Shown one piece after another: positions 52,197 to 60,466 of a DNA stretch of 64,000 nucleotides. Made by a program: the position numbers and the translations under genes. The stretch covers positions 1,178,001 through 1,242,000 of the forward strand of contig JAGYJM010000002.1 in NCBI GenBank assembly GCA_018402085.1, written 5' to 3'. Under the pieces are notes generated by a model. It was not told the DNA's origin. It worked only from the letters and a program-made list of their open reading frames with translations, and did not search any database. Source of the DNA: Flavobacteriales bacterium (lineage in GTDB: Bacteria > Bacteroidota > Bacteroidia > Flavobacteriales_D > Sanyastnellaceae). Every line of letters begins with the position of its first letter. Within the stretch, counting starts at the first letter, position 1.

Positions 52197-53018
52197 ATGG
52201 CACACCAACTCTTGAAAGGAAAGCGCGGAATCATCTTCGGAGCGCTGAACGATATGTCAATCGCATGGAAAACTGCCGAAGCAGCGCACGCGCAAGGAGC
52301 AGAATTCGTGCTGACGAATGCCCCAATAGCCATGCGCATGGGTGAAATCAATAAGCTCGCTGAACAGTGCGGTAACGCGCCGGTCATTGCTGCAGACGCC
52401 ACCAAAGAAGAAGATCTTCAGGCACTCTTTGAGCAGACAATGGAGCACTTCGGGGGTAAAATAGATTTCGTCTTGCACTCAATCGGTATGTCTCCGAATG
52501 TGCGTAAGAAACGCCACTACACCGACCTCAAGTACGACTGGTACCATCAGACACTGGATGTAAGTGCGATGTCGCTGCATAAAACCCTCAGCACGGCACT
52601 GAAGCTGGATGCCCTGAATGAATGGGGCTCTGTGGTGGCGCTGACTTACATTGCCGCCCAGCGCGTTTTCCCTGATTATAACGATATGGCTGATGCGAAA
52701 TCGCTGCTCGAAAGTATCACGCGCAGTTTCGGCTATCACTACGGCGCTCAGAAAAAAGTGCGCATCAATACCATCAGCCAGTCACCTACGGTCACTACGG
52801 CCGGCAGCGGTGTGAAAGGGTTTGACGAATTCATCAGTTTCTCTGACCAGATGAGCCCGCTCGGAAACGCCGATGCCGCGGCCTGCGCTGATTACATCAT
52901 CACCATGTTCAGTGATTACACCCGTTATGTGACCATGCAAAATCTCTTTCACGACGGCGGTTTTAGCAACACCGGTGTGACCGAATCGGTCATCAGTAAG
53001 TTCGGTAACGGCGAATAA
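52197..53018 (+). CDS. fabI: Enoyl-[acyl-carrier-protein] reductase (NADH)
   Basis: Reduces trans-2-enoyl-ACP in fatty acid elongation. This is the FabI-type SDR: GIIFGALNDMSIAWKTAE at the start, HSIGMSP in the middle, and YNDMADAK, the Y-x6-K catalytic motif, at about residues 161-168. The length of 273 residues is normal. It is preceded by the candidate RNA and convergent with the ATP-grasp-like gene, adjacent without a gap. Confidence 0.94.
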   Translation: MAHQLLKGKRGIIFGALNDMSIAWKTAEAAHAQGAEFVLTNAPIAMRMGEINKLAEQCGNAPVIAADATKEEDLQALFEQTMEHFGGKIDFVLHSIGMSPNVRKKRHYTDLKYDWYHQTLDVSAMSLHKTLSTALKLDALNEWGSVVALTYIAAQRVFPDYNDMADAKSLLESITRSFGYHYGAQKKVRINTISQSPTVTTAGSGVKGFDEFISFSDQMSPLGNADAAACADYIITMFSDYTRYVTMQNLFHDGGFSNTGVTESVISKFGNGE

Positions 53019-53891
53019 TCAGCTCAGAAATGCACGCTTAAAAGCTGTGGCCAGCAAGTGCACGGCCTTTTTATGCGCAGCAGCAGAAAGTCCGGCCGGC
53101 GGACCATACGGCGTCGGGTTGACATCGATGATGTAGATATTGCCGTCAGTATTGTCGCGAATGATGTCGAGCTCGCAGAATTCTGCTTTCATTTCGCCGC
53201 AAAAGCGGCGGATATGAACAAGCTCCTGCTCACTAAACAGTGCTGCGCAATCCGGATAGAGCTCGCTGCGATCGACTTCGTTAGTGAAGCGCACATCCCA
53301 CTGCTTGAACTTTTGGTAAGCGAGCGGGAGTTCATCGCGCATGACGGGCACGCGGATGTCAACAGCCATGCCATCATCGGTGCGGTTATCAAGGATGCGC
53401 TGGTAGACGCATCCGGGCTTTGGTTTTTTGATCGGCAACCGGATGTAGCGTCCGTCGTGGGCAGCATTCGCGTCACTCTTTTCAACAGCATTTGCTTCAT
53501 GCGTGAGTGGGTCTACAAAAGTGCCGTAGCCAAATACCTTGCGGTGTACTTCCTCTACTCTTTGTTTGGAGATATCCAGAAGTGAAAGGTTCACCGTAGC
53601 ATCCCGGCTTTTCAGACGGTCATCAGGAACTGCTTTCAAGGTTGCATCGTGAAAGAAGATGGTGACATCAGCAGATATGGGCTTATTCGTAAGGCGATAA
53701 CCGAGGTGCTTTGCAATCTTGGCAAGCGTCGTGCGCTTACTCGGAAACTCAGGGTAGGCAACAATGACCGGAATACGCCCGTGACTAGCGAAAGCTTTTG
53801 CCTCATGCCAGAGTGCACGGAGATCTTTTGTGAAGCGTTCGCCGGCCGGCATACCTTCTCGATAATGGTTTCGCCAGCCCTTCTTAGCCAT
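53019..53891 (-). CDS. ATP-grasp-like protein of unknown substrate
   Basis: A 290-residue protein starting at the ATG at 53891; the longer open frame would reach deep into nth. The C-terminal part, FCELDIIRDNTDGNIYIIDVNPTPYGP, resembles the metal-binding Asp-x-Asn end of ATP-grasp enzymes, and the N-terminal half reads like a pre-ATP-grasp domain (IPVIVAYPEF, LAKIAKHLGYRLTN). No family name is certain. It overlaps nth by 8 bases, so it is translationally coupled. A GGATG hairpin at 53195 encodes IRRFCGE. Confidence 0.7.
   Translation of the reverse strand: MAKKGWRNHYREGMPAGERFTKDLRALWHEAKAFASHGRIPVIVAYPEFPSKRTTLAKIAKHLGYRLTNKPISADVTIFFHDATLKAVPDDRLKSRDATVNLSLLDISKQRVEEVHRKVFGYGTFVDPLTHEANAVEKSDANAAHDGRYIRLPIKKPKPGCVYQRILDNRTDDGMAVDIRVPVMRDELPLAYQKFKQWDVRFTNEVDRSELYPDCAALFSEQELVHIRRFCGEMKAEFCELDIIRDNTDGNIYIIDVNPTPYGPPAGLSAAAHKKAVHLLATAFKRAFLS
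53195..53214 (+). repeat. GGATG hairpin element, copy 16 (inside ATP-grasp-like gene)
   Basis: CGCCGC, loop AAAA, GCGGCG, then GATA. It is antisense to the host, read IRRFCGE. Nearly identical to copy 7 at 22442. Confidence 0.85.
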
Positions 53892-54534
53892 TTGACCACT
53901 TTTTGATCTCCGATTTTCGCCCGATCGTAGCCGTAATGAAATCTTTCTCAAGGTCGACGCGGCGCGCCGGAGAGAATTCACGACCGTAGAAAATGATCTG
54001 CAAATGCAGCGAATTCCACTTCTCCCGAGGAAACAATTTTTTGGCGTCTCTTTCAGTCTGGACAACGCTTTTACCGGTAGTGAGCCCCCACCGGTACATG
54101 AGCCGGTGAATGTGGGTGTCTACCGGAAAGGCCGGTACACCAAAAGCCTGCGCCATGACCACACTCGCAGTTTTATGTCCGACCCCAGGCAGCTTCTCAA
54201 GCGCTTCAAAAGAGTCTGGCACCTCACCGTTGTGCTCATCAAGCAAGATGTGCGAGAGGTTGTAGATTGCTTTAGACTTGGCAGGGGAGAGTCCGCAGGG
54301 ACGAATAATCGCTTTGATCTCGTCAACTGAAAGCTGCACCATTTCGTGCGGTGTAGAGGCGCGTTCGAAGAGGATCGGTGTGATTTTATTCACGCGTTCA
54401 TCGGTGCACTGAGCAGAGAGCAAAACAGCAATGAGGAGCGTGTAAGGATCGGTGTGATCAAGAGGTATTGGAGTTTCAGGATAGAGTCTTTCGAGTGCCT
54501 CTACCACAAAAGCAGCTTTTTCTTTATTCGTCAT
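53884..54534 (-). CDS. nth: Endonuclease III without the iron-sulphur cluster
   Basis: A DNA glycosylase/AP lyase of base excision repair (216 residues). The helix-hairpin-helix LPGVGHKTASVV contains the catalytic Lys, and FPVDTHIHRL the catalytic Asp. E. coli Nth ends with C-x6-C-x2-C-x5-C for a 4Fe-4S cluster. Here the region reads YGREFSPARRVDLEKDFITA and contains no cysteine; the whole protein has only two Cys, neither in the C-terminal domain. It starts one base into the stop codon of the DUF6702-like gene. Confidence 0.93.
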   Translation of the reverse strand: MTNKEKAAFVVEALERLYPETPIPLDHTDPYTLLIAVLLSAQCTDERVNKITPILFERASTPHEMVQLSVDEIKAIIRPCGLSPAKSKAIYNLSHILLDEHNGEVPDSFEALEKLPGVGHKTASVVMAQAFGVPAFPVDTHIHRLMYRWGLTTGKSVVQTERDAKKLFPREKWNSLHLQIIFYGREFSPARRVDLEKDFITATIGRKSEIKKWSNG

Positions 54535-55049
54535 CAGTTCTGTACAGCTTCTGAAGGTTGCTCACGATGCAGTTGAATGCGGCGTTCCCATCCGGCCATT
54601 TCGAGATCAACTTCGTTGAGTTGGTCTTCAAACAGATCTGTAAGTGTAGTGTTCTTCACCTCAATTACATGTATGTCAGGCACATTGGAGACTTCAAAAA
54701 AGCACCAGGTAATGTCGTAATCCACTTCTTTGCCCCAGAAGCGCATCATCATAGGTTGCCCGTTAATTTCAATGGTAAAGTGGTTTCGAAGGTAGTCTTC
54801 AATGAGCTGGTCTGCACCTTCAATTTCGCGATCATCTCCGAGTCGAGCCGGAATATCGGCTGTAGCCCCTATGGCGCGTTCAAGATCATCGGTGAAAATG
54901 CGCATTTCAATTTCGAGCGCATTATTTTGCACATTATGGCGCACCACCGTGCGGCTGTAATAAAACTTATGGACTGCCGTTCCTGTGGAAACCACAAGGG
55001 CCAGCACTCCTAGTGTGCGCAGCAGAAAACGACGTTGGGCTGAAATCAT
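54534..55049 (-). CDS. DUF6702-like exported protein
   Basis: A 171-residue protein with a hydrophobic N-terminus (about 12-30, TLGVLALVVSTGTAVHKFYY). HKFYYSRTVVRHNVQNNALEIEMRIFTDDLE is the mark of a Bacteroidota family listed as DUF6702. The function is unknown. I start it at the ATG at 55049 because the longer frame has no start fitting the family and overlaps the divergent promoter. It heads an operon with nth and the ATP-grasp-like gene. Confidence 0.75.
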   Translation of the reverse strand: MISAQRRFLLRTLGVLALVVSTGTAVHKFYYSRTVVRHNVQNNALEIEMRIFTDDLERAIGATADIPARLGDDREIEGADQLIEDYLRNHFTIEINGQPMMMRFWGKEVDYDITWCFFEVSNVPDIHVIEVKNTTLTDLFEDQLNEVDLEMAGWERRIQLHREQPSEAVQN

Positions 55050-55053
55050 AGGG

Positions 55054-55061
55054 TAAAGGTA
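55054..55061 (-). promoter_or_regulatory. -7 promoter box abutting the DUF6702-like start
   Basis: TAAAGGTA on the plus strand is TACCTTTA on the minus strand. It ends four bases upstream of the ATG, so the transcript is probably leaderless. Confidence 0.45.
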
Positions 55062-55094
55062 CAAAGTCCGCCAAGCTAAGAGATGCAGGAAACC

Positions 55095-55102
55095 TATCTT
55101 TG
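55095..55102 (+). promoter_or_regulatory. -7 promoter box for the nrnA operon
   Basis: TATCTTTG, an exact TAnnTTTG match. It lies within the longest open frame of nrnA, 16 bases before the TTG at 55119, which therefore looks like the true start. Confidence 0.55.
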
Positions 55103-55118
55103 TCACAAAGCAAAAGAC

Positions 55119-56144
55119 TTGGAGAACCACACGATTCAACAACTCAAGCGACTGATCGAAGACGCTGATTCATTCTGTATTACGGCACATAAATCTCCTG
55201 ATGGTGATGCGGTAGGTTCGTCACTTGCCCTGGCGTGGTATCTCAAAGCCATCGGTAAGCAGGCAACTGTAGTGCTGCCTGACGGATTTGCTGACTTTTT
55301 AAGTTTTCTGCCCGGTGCAGAAGAAATCATTACCTACGAAGAACACCGCGAGCGTGCTGAAGAGGTTCTCAACAATTCAGACCTGATCTTCTGCCTTGAC
55401 TACAATCATCTTAATCGCACGGGAGCCATGCAAGATGTGCTCGCCAAAGAGGTTGGGCAAAAGCCTTTTGTACTGATTGATCATCACCAGAACCCGGCCG
55501 ATTTTCCGGATGTACTGATCTCTGACACTACAAGCTGTTCAACAGCGCAACTCATTTACAGGGTCATCGATAGGATGGGCGATCGTGATAAAATTGACCA
55601 GAATGCGGCAAAAGGAATGTATTGCGGCATTATGACAGACTCCGGCAGTTTTCGTTTTCCGGCAGTCACACCGGAAACCCATGAGATTGCTGCTGACCTG
55701 ATCCGTAAGGGAGCAGACCATGCGGCAATTCACAGGGCGGTGTACGATACGAATCTGCTCGATCGACTGCGCCTCGTGGGGTACGCTCTAAGCGAGAAAC
55801 TCGTTGTCATGCCTGAATATCATACGGCCTATATCAGTTTGTCAGCCGATGAACTCGAACGATTCAATTACCGTCCGGGTGATACGGAAGGATTGGTCAA
55901 CCAGGCGCTCTCTATTAAAGGGGTCAATTTTGCCGCCTTCATTCGTGAAGGAAACAATCAAATCAAAATGTCATTGCGCTCTCAAGGGCAGTTTCGTGTG
56001 AATGAAATAGCGGCGCAGTATTTTAATGGCGGCGGACATCATAATGCCGCGGGTGGGGCCGTAGATGCAAAGTTGGACGATGTAATTGACACTTTCAGAG
56101 AGGTTGTGCAAAAGCACAGACACGATTTGAATTACGAAGTATGA
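55119..56144 (+). CDS. nrnA: DHH-family phosphoesterase, NrnA type
   Basis: NrnA-type enzymes degrade oligoribonucleotides from the 3' or 5' end and hydrolyse pAp. The DHH motif set is present: AHKSPDGDAVGSSLAL, LDYNHLNRTG, LIDHHQNP and, in the DHHA1 domain, NGGGHHNAAGG at the C-terminus. The open frame begins at an ATG at 55083, but the promoter box at 55095 would then lie inside the gene, so I favour the TTG at 55119 (341 residues). It is coupled to the next gene by ATGA at 56141. Confidence 0.92.
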   Translation: MENHTIQQLKRLIEDADSFCITAHKSPDGDAVGSSLALAWYLKAIGKQATVVLPDGFADFLSFLPGAEEIITYEEHRERAEEVLNNSDLIFCLDYNHLNRTGAMQDVLAKEVGQKPFVLIDHHQNPADFPDVLISDTTSCSTAQLIYRVIDRMGDRDKIDQNAAKGMYCGIMTDSGSFRFPAVTPETHEIAADLIRKGADHAAIHRAVYDTNLLDRLRLVGYALSEKLVVMPEYHTAYISLSADELERFNYRPGDTEGLVNQALSIKGVNFAAFIREGNNQIKMSLRSQGQFRVNEIAAQYFNGGGHHNAAGGAVDAKLDDVIDTFREVVQKHRHDLNYEV

Positions 56145-56656
56145 GAGTGATGTTGTCAAGCCTTTTTCTGGTAGCAGTGCTCGTGGCCTGCCACGACGAA
56201 AAAACCGCCTACCGTGAAGTTTCTGATGCTGAGCTGCGCGAGCAATTGATGGACTATAACAAACGGAAAGTGGAGAATGAAGACTCCTTGATTTCAGCTT
56301 TCGTGCGTGAGTATGGGCTCGACTTTGACATCTCACCTACGGGAATGCGCTATAGAATTCTGAATACGGGCGGGGCTCGTAAAGTGGAAAAAGGAGATGA
56401 CGTGGCGTTGACGTATGCCATTCACTTACTTGACAGCACTCCTGTTTATGCAAGTAAGGATAATGGTGCCTTTCGTTTTACCATCGAACAGAGCGACGCA
56501 GCTCCCGGATTTCACGAACTGGTTAAACGCATGAATTACGGCGACAGTGCGGTAACGATCTGGCCCGCAAGGCTGGGATATGGCATTGCCGGCGATCAGG
56601 ATCGCATACCGCTCGATGCCATTTTACTCGTTGACATCCGAATACTTGAACCATGA
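56141..56656 (+). CDS. FKBP-type prolyl isomerase lipoprotein, GldI-like
   Basis: A 171-residue lipoprotein (lipobox VAC at about residue 17). The FKBP domain spans about 65-171: VEKGDDVALTYAIHLLDSTPVY, PGFHELVKRMNYGDSAVTIWP, and DAILLVDIRIL. Several active-site aromatics of classical FKBPs are replaced, as in the GldI family of gliding-motility and T9SS-associated prolyl isomerases; the GldI assignment is an inference. It overlaps nrnA and the next FKBP gene by four bases each. Confidence 0.82.
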   Translation: MRVMLSSLFLVAVLVACHDEKTAYREVSDAELREQLMDYNKRKVENEDSLISAFVREYGLDFDISPTGMRYRILNTGGARKVEKGDDVALTYAIHLLDSTPVYASKDNGAFRFTIEQSDAAPGFHELVKRMNYGDSAVTIWPARLGYGIAGDQDRIPLDAILLVDIRILEP

Positions 56657-57558
56657 GCTGGCCTGGGGTCATTGCGGTATATTGTGTTGTATTCTTTCTC
56701 GGCTGTTCATCTTCACCTGAAGGCTTCGATGAAGTTGAAGATGACACTTACCGTAAGCTGCATCGATTTGGTGATGGTAAGACAACTGCCTCAGCGGCCT
56801 ACTTTCTGAGTCTCAGGGTCGATATGCGCAAGCCCGGGAATGACGTATTCGATTATTACCTTGAGCTAGAAGGTGAACTGGCTGCTTCGGGCTGGGAAAA
56901 AGATGAACTGTTGCGGCGCGAAATTGGCGGGATGGTTGCCGGCGACAGTATCACATGGCACACCCCATACGCTGCCTTAAAGAACAGTTACCTTGACGAG
57001 TATACGGCTGACGGGAAATTGCTGCCGGACACCACACGGTTGGCGCTCACGGTATCCGTGGTGCATGCAATGACTGAAGCCGAATACCTGAGCAGCACCT
57101 TGTACAGGAGAAAGATGCGCAAGACCGAAGAACTGCAGCTTATACGGCGCATTCTGGAAAGGTCGGGAGTGGCGAATCAAATGCAGTCATACGCAGGAGG
57201 GTGGTTCAGGATACTCAGTGAAGGCACCGGTGAGCCGCCGAAAGCCGGAGACGAACTCACACTTGGCTATTCGGGCTATTTTCTTGACAGCACACGTTTT
57301 GATCTTGCGGCGGATTCGTCCACGTGGTTGTATTTCCCTTACGGCAAGCCGGATCAGGTGATACCGGGAATCGAGAAAATGGTCGGCTACATGCTCGAGG
57401 GCGAGCGCCGTGAATTGTGGATGACTTCAGATCACGCTTTTGGCGAGCAGGGTTCGAAGGGCATCGTTCCGCCAAATACGCCGGTTCGATTTGAGATCCA
57501 ACTGGTTGATATTCTGGATTCAGAGAATGCACCCGCCGATGAAGAATCACACGATTAA
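56653..57558 (+). CDS. Second FKBP-type prolyl isomerase lipoprotein
   Basis: A 301-residue protein with a hydrophobic N-terminus ending FFLGCSSS, a probable lipobox. Residues 20-165 are an unrecognised FKBP-like duplicated region (DYYLELEGELAASGW, MVAGDSITWHTPYAAL). Residues about 185-292 are a clear FKBP domain: EPPKAGDELTLGYSGYF, PDQVIPGIEKMVGYMLEGE, DHAFGEQGSKGIVPPNTPVRFEIQLVDI. The duplication suggests a fold pair. It is the third gene of the nrnA operon. Confidence 0.85.
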   Translation: MSWPGVIAVYCVVFFLGCSSSPEGFDEVEDDTYRKLHRFGDGKTTASAAYFLSLRVDMRKPGNDVFDYYLELEGELAASGWEKDELLRREIGGMVAGDSITWHTPYAALKNSYLDEYTADGKLLPDTTRLALTVSVVHAMTEAEYLSSTLYRRKMRKTEELQLIRRILERSGVANQMQSYAGGWFRILSEGTGEPPKAGDELTLGYSGYFLDSTRFDLAADSSTWLYFPYGKPDQVIPGIEKMVGYMLEGERRELWMTSDHAFGEQGSKGIVPPNTPVRFEIQLVDILDSENAPADEESHD

Positions 57559-57609
57559 GGTATGGCGCAGTAATGCTCCAGACCATTTCTTTGCAGAAAG
57601 CAGTGAACA

Positions 57610-58161
57610 GTGAAAAATGCAATCGTCACCATTGTATTTGTCTTGTCAATAGCACTGGCAGGATATAGCTACTACATGAGCCGTACCCAGCAAAAAGAGA
57701 TGAAAGAACTTCGTGCGATGCTCACCGAGGCATCTTCGGGTGATGAAGAAAGTGAGTCTGACCCTCATGATGGAGAAGCACATGAACACCACGAACTCGT
57801 GGAGTCTATGGGGCATATGCAGCGCTATATGAATAAACTTTGGTTTGCGGGAGAAGCCGAACACTGGGAGTTGGCTGACTTTTACACCCATGAGCTTGAA
57901 GAAACCATGGAAGAGCTCATTGAGGGTGAAATCAAAGAAGACGAGCACAACATTTCAGTGCTTGTAGAAACCATGGCTCTGCCGTCACTCGAGCGCCTGG
58001 AGGAGGTGCTGAAAACGAAAGACGGCCGCGCATTTGAGGGCGAGTACCTCGGTCTGGTCAATGCCTGCAACTCATGTCACCAAGTGACAGAACATGCGTT
58101 TATTCACTTGCAGAAACCGACCACTCCTGCTTTTACCAATCAGGTGTACAAATTGCCGTAA
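57610..58161 (+). CDS. Exported single-haem c-type cytochrome-like protein
   Basis: A 183-residue protein from a GTG start. An N-terminal helix (about 4-21) acts as signal or anchor. An acidic His-rich linker (DPHDGEAHEHHELVESMGH) follows. The rest is helical (about 75-150) and ends NACNSCHQVTEHAFI, one CxxCH haem-c motif, then the possible haem ligand Met is not obvious, as in four-helix-bundle cytochromes c'. The electron partner is unknown. It is 51 bases after the FKBP gene. Confidence 0.72.
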   Translation: MKNAIVTIVFVLSIALAGYSYYMSRTQQKEMKELRAMLTEASSGDEESESDPHDGEAHEHHELVESMGHMQRYMNKLWFAGEAEHWELADFYTHELEETMEELIEGEIKEDEHNISVLVETMALPSLERLEEVLKTKDGRAFEGEYLGLVNACNSCHQVTEHAFIHLQKPTTPAFTNQVYKLP

Positions 58162-58225
58162 CCAATCAGCAGCGTACAACATTTCCGTTTGATTCGCGTA
58201 ATGTTGTAAACGAACTGACGGTTGT

Positions 58226-59650
58226 GTGAAACGCTTACTCTTTATATCTCTCATGGTTTTCGCATCTGCGCGATTGATCGCGCAGGAAAGCATTGGTATC
58301 GGTGTGAGCAACTACGCTCCGGCGAACAGCCTACTGCTGAATCCCTCCTCAATAGTTGACTCTAAAGCGTTTGTGGATGTGCACCTTTTGGGCGTCAGCG
58401 CTTTTGTGCGCAATGACCTGGTGTTTTTTCCGGGCAATGAAGTCAGTCTTTTGCAGCCGTCAAGCTTCTCAGGTGTAGATCCTCAGTATAATCTTGGGGC
58501 CGGGCAGTACCGTGCTTACACTGATTTACTGGTTCAGGGCCCCACCATTACAGCGACTATAGGCAGGCATTCATTTGGCCTTTATACGGGCTTTCGAACG
58601 ATGGCAGATGTCAGGGGAATTGGAAATCGATCAGCGCAATATGTCATTAATGGCTTCCAGTATGGTCCATACATCGGTCAGGAAACCCGAGTGCGCAACA
58701 TGCGGCTTACTACCTTGGCCTGGGCTGAAGCCGGGCTCTCTTACGGAACGATTCTGCACCAGCGAGGCAATGATTTGCTGACCGGCGGTTTGCATGTCAA
58801 ACGATTATTTGGCGTTTCTGGTGCAGCGGTAAGGCTGAATGACTGGCATTTTCTTGTGGCCGACTCCAATACCATCGAAACTTTTAGTCTTCGCGGTGCA
58901 TACGGAGCGAATGAACCGGGCTGGAATGCTGGCAGCGGCTGGGGGATTGATCTTGGGATCACCTATAAAAAGACCTTGCAGGGCGTGAGCAATTACGAGC
59001 CTCATCTGAGCAGGGGAGGGTGCAAGACCTGCGACTACAAATACAAACTTTCAGCGGCTCTGCTCGATATCGGGCGCATCAATTTTAATCCGGAGTTTTA
59101 CACGGGCAACATAAGTGCCGATGAAGGCGAAACATGGGAAGATTTCGACGGAGAGAACCCTGACGGGGTCAATGATGTGGCGCAGCTGATCGATGATAAT
59201 TTTGGAGCACTCGATCAGGATGCCCGAGATCGCATGCGAGTATGGCTACCCGGAGCCTTGAGCGTACAGGTCGATTATAACCTTGGCTATAATTTTTACC
59301 TGAATGGTTCTCTGATTCTCGGAGCTCCCTGGAGAAATAGCTTTGGCGTGCAGCGCGCAACCTTATTTTCAGCCACACCCCGGTTTGAAACAAAGCGTTT
59401 TGAACTTGCATTGCCCGTTTCGCTTCATGAATTGCGCGACCCTATGATCGGTGCAATGGTTCGATTGAACAGCATCATCGTCGGTACGGATAACCTCGGA
59501 GCCTATTTGCTTGACTCTGATCTCTATGGTGCTGATATTTATGTGCATATCAAGTACACGATATTCAGGGCATGGGGATGTCGAAATCAAAAGAATAAGG
59601 TACGTCGAAGCAAGAGTGGCGGACGCGTAGTTCCGTGTGCTTCGTGGTGA
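58226..59650 (+). CDS. DUF5723-like outer-membrane protein
   Basis: A 474-residue exported protein from a GTG start; signal peptide ends RLIAQ. Opening SNYAPANSLLLNPSSIVDSKAFVDVHL is the hallmark of the DUF5723 type. Internal strands and WGIDLGITYK match the same fold as the protein at 9374-10834, a distant paralogue. The tail CRNQKNKVRRSKSGGRVVP is basic, not aromatic, and odd for a barrel end. The role is unknown. Confidence 0.8.
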   Translation: MKRLLFISLMVFASARLIAQESIGIGVSNYAPANSLLLNPSSIVDSKAFVDVHLLGVSAFVRNDLVFFPGNEVSLLQPSSFSGVDPQYNLGAGQYRAYTDLLVQGPTITATIGRHSFGLYTGFRTMADVRGIGNRSAQYVINGFQYGPYIGQETRVRNMRLTTLAWAEAGLSYGTILHQRGNDLLTGGLHVKRLFGVSGAAVRLNDWHFLVADSNTIETFSLRGAYGANEPGWNAGSGWGIDLGITYKKTLQGVSNYEPHLSRGGCKTCDYKYKLSAALLDIGRINFNPEFYTGNISADEGETWEDFDGENPDGVNDVAQLIDDNFGALDQDARDRMRVWLPGALSVQVDYNLGYNFYLNGSLILGAPWRNSFGVQRATLFSATPRFETKRFELALPVSLHELRDPMIGAMVRLNSIIVGTDNLGAYLLDSDLYGADIYVHIKYTIFRAWGCRNQKNKVRRSKSGGRVVPCASW

Positions 59651-59651
59651 T

Positions 59652-60122
59652 TCAGGATGCCGGGAAATGTGTTTCGAGCATGGCTTCAATCGCTCTATCG
59701 AGTAAATCATAGACATACGCAAAGCCATCACGCTGACCAAAGTAAGGGTCGGGAACGCTCTCCGGGGCGTCTGTTTCAGGCAGGTAGCTTAGTACCAGCT
59801 TCACTTTGTTTTCGTCTTCTTTATTGCGCGAAAGCGCAAGGATGTCAGCGTGATTCTGAACGTCCATAGCAAGGATTAGATCGAAACGGTCATAATCTTC
59901 GCGCACGAACTGCCTTGCAGCAAGGTTTCCGATATCGATCTGGTGCTGGCGCATGGTCTCAACTGCCCGGTGATCCGGACTTTCGCCGATGTGGTAATTG
60001 CCGGTGCCGGCAGAATCAATTTCGAGGTGCAGTTGACGTTCTGTTGTTTTCTGCCGAAGAATACCTTCAGCCATTGGTGAACGGCAAATATTGCCGAGGC
60101 AAACGGTAAGAATGCGTTTCAT
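59652..60122 (-). CDS. Low molecular weight protein-tyrosine phosphatase
   Basis: A 156-residue phosphatase. The P-loop CLGNICRSPMAEG is at residues 8-20, with the general-acid Asp in VPDPYFG at about 130. It acts on phosphotyrosine of unknown targets, often polysaccharide-export kinases in bacteria. No kinase is nearby. A GGATG hairpin (59824) encodes ILALSRN. It is convergent with the outer-membrane gene, one base apart. Confidence 0.93.
   Translation of the reverse strand: MKRILTVCLGNICRSPMAEGILRQKTTERQLHLEIDSAGTGNYHIGESPDHRAVETMRQHQIDIGNLAARQFVREDYDRFDLILAMDVQNHADILALSRNKEDENKVKLVLSYLPETDAPESVPDPYFGQRDGFAYVYDLLDRAIEAMLETHFPAS
59824..59844 (+). repeat. GGATG hairpin element, copy 17 (inside phosphatase gene)
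   Basis: TTGCGC, loop GAAA, GCGCAA, then GGATG. The outer pairs T-A replace C-G of other copies. It is antisense to the host. Confidence 0.85.
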
Positions 60123-60218
60123 TTCAGGGTGTAAGATTTAGCGTACATGCGAAGCGGTGAATGACTGACGAACCTGCTTGTTGAACCTGCGTAGAAAGAA
60201 GAGTATAAAGTCAGCAGT

Positions 60219-60401
60219 ATGAAACGTAAACATCTTTCTCTAGCCACTATTGTTCTCATTATGATGACCCTGCTGATGCCGGCCATGACAGGCTGCCGGG
60301 TTCAAAAAAACGAATTCGCCAAGAAGAAATGGAAGATACACAAAGATCATCCGCCCACTCAGCGCTATTACAGCAAAGGTAATCTGTTCCGTAAGCATTA
60401 G
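60219..60401 (+). CDS. Very small lipoprotein
   Basis: A 60-residue product with a long hydrophobic signal and lipobox MTGC (residue 26), leaving a 35-residue basic peptide (KNEFAKKKWKIHKDHPPTQRYYSKGN). Several Bacteroidota encode short lipoproteins like this and the frame is intact, but no family is recognised. A bidirectional terminator lies 30 bases downstream. Confidence 0.65.
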   Translation: MKRKHLSLATIVLIMMTLLMPAMTGCRVQKNEFAKKKWKIHKDHPPTQRYYSKGNLFRKH

Positions 60402-60432
60402 TATAAAACAGGCGTGCCTGCTGGAGACAAAA

Positions 60433-60462
60433 GAAAAAAAAAGCCCGGATTACCGGGCTTTT
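60433..60462 (-). terminator. Intrinsic terminator of dnaA (works both ways)
   Basis: AAGCCCGG (60441-60448) pairs with CCGGGCTT (60453-60460) around ATTA. On the minus strand T's follow; on the plus strand TTTT follows. It lies between the small lipoprotein and dnaA. Confidence 0.85.
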
Positions 60463-60466
60463 CTAC

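Noticed and set aside
53892-54065. 58-residue extension of the ATP-grasp-like protein
   Set aside because: It overlaps the catalytic C-terminal part of nth in another frame and is Arg/Ser-rich nonsense.
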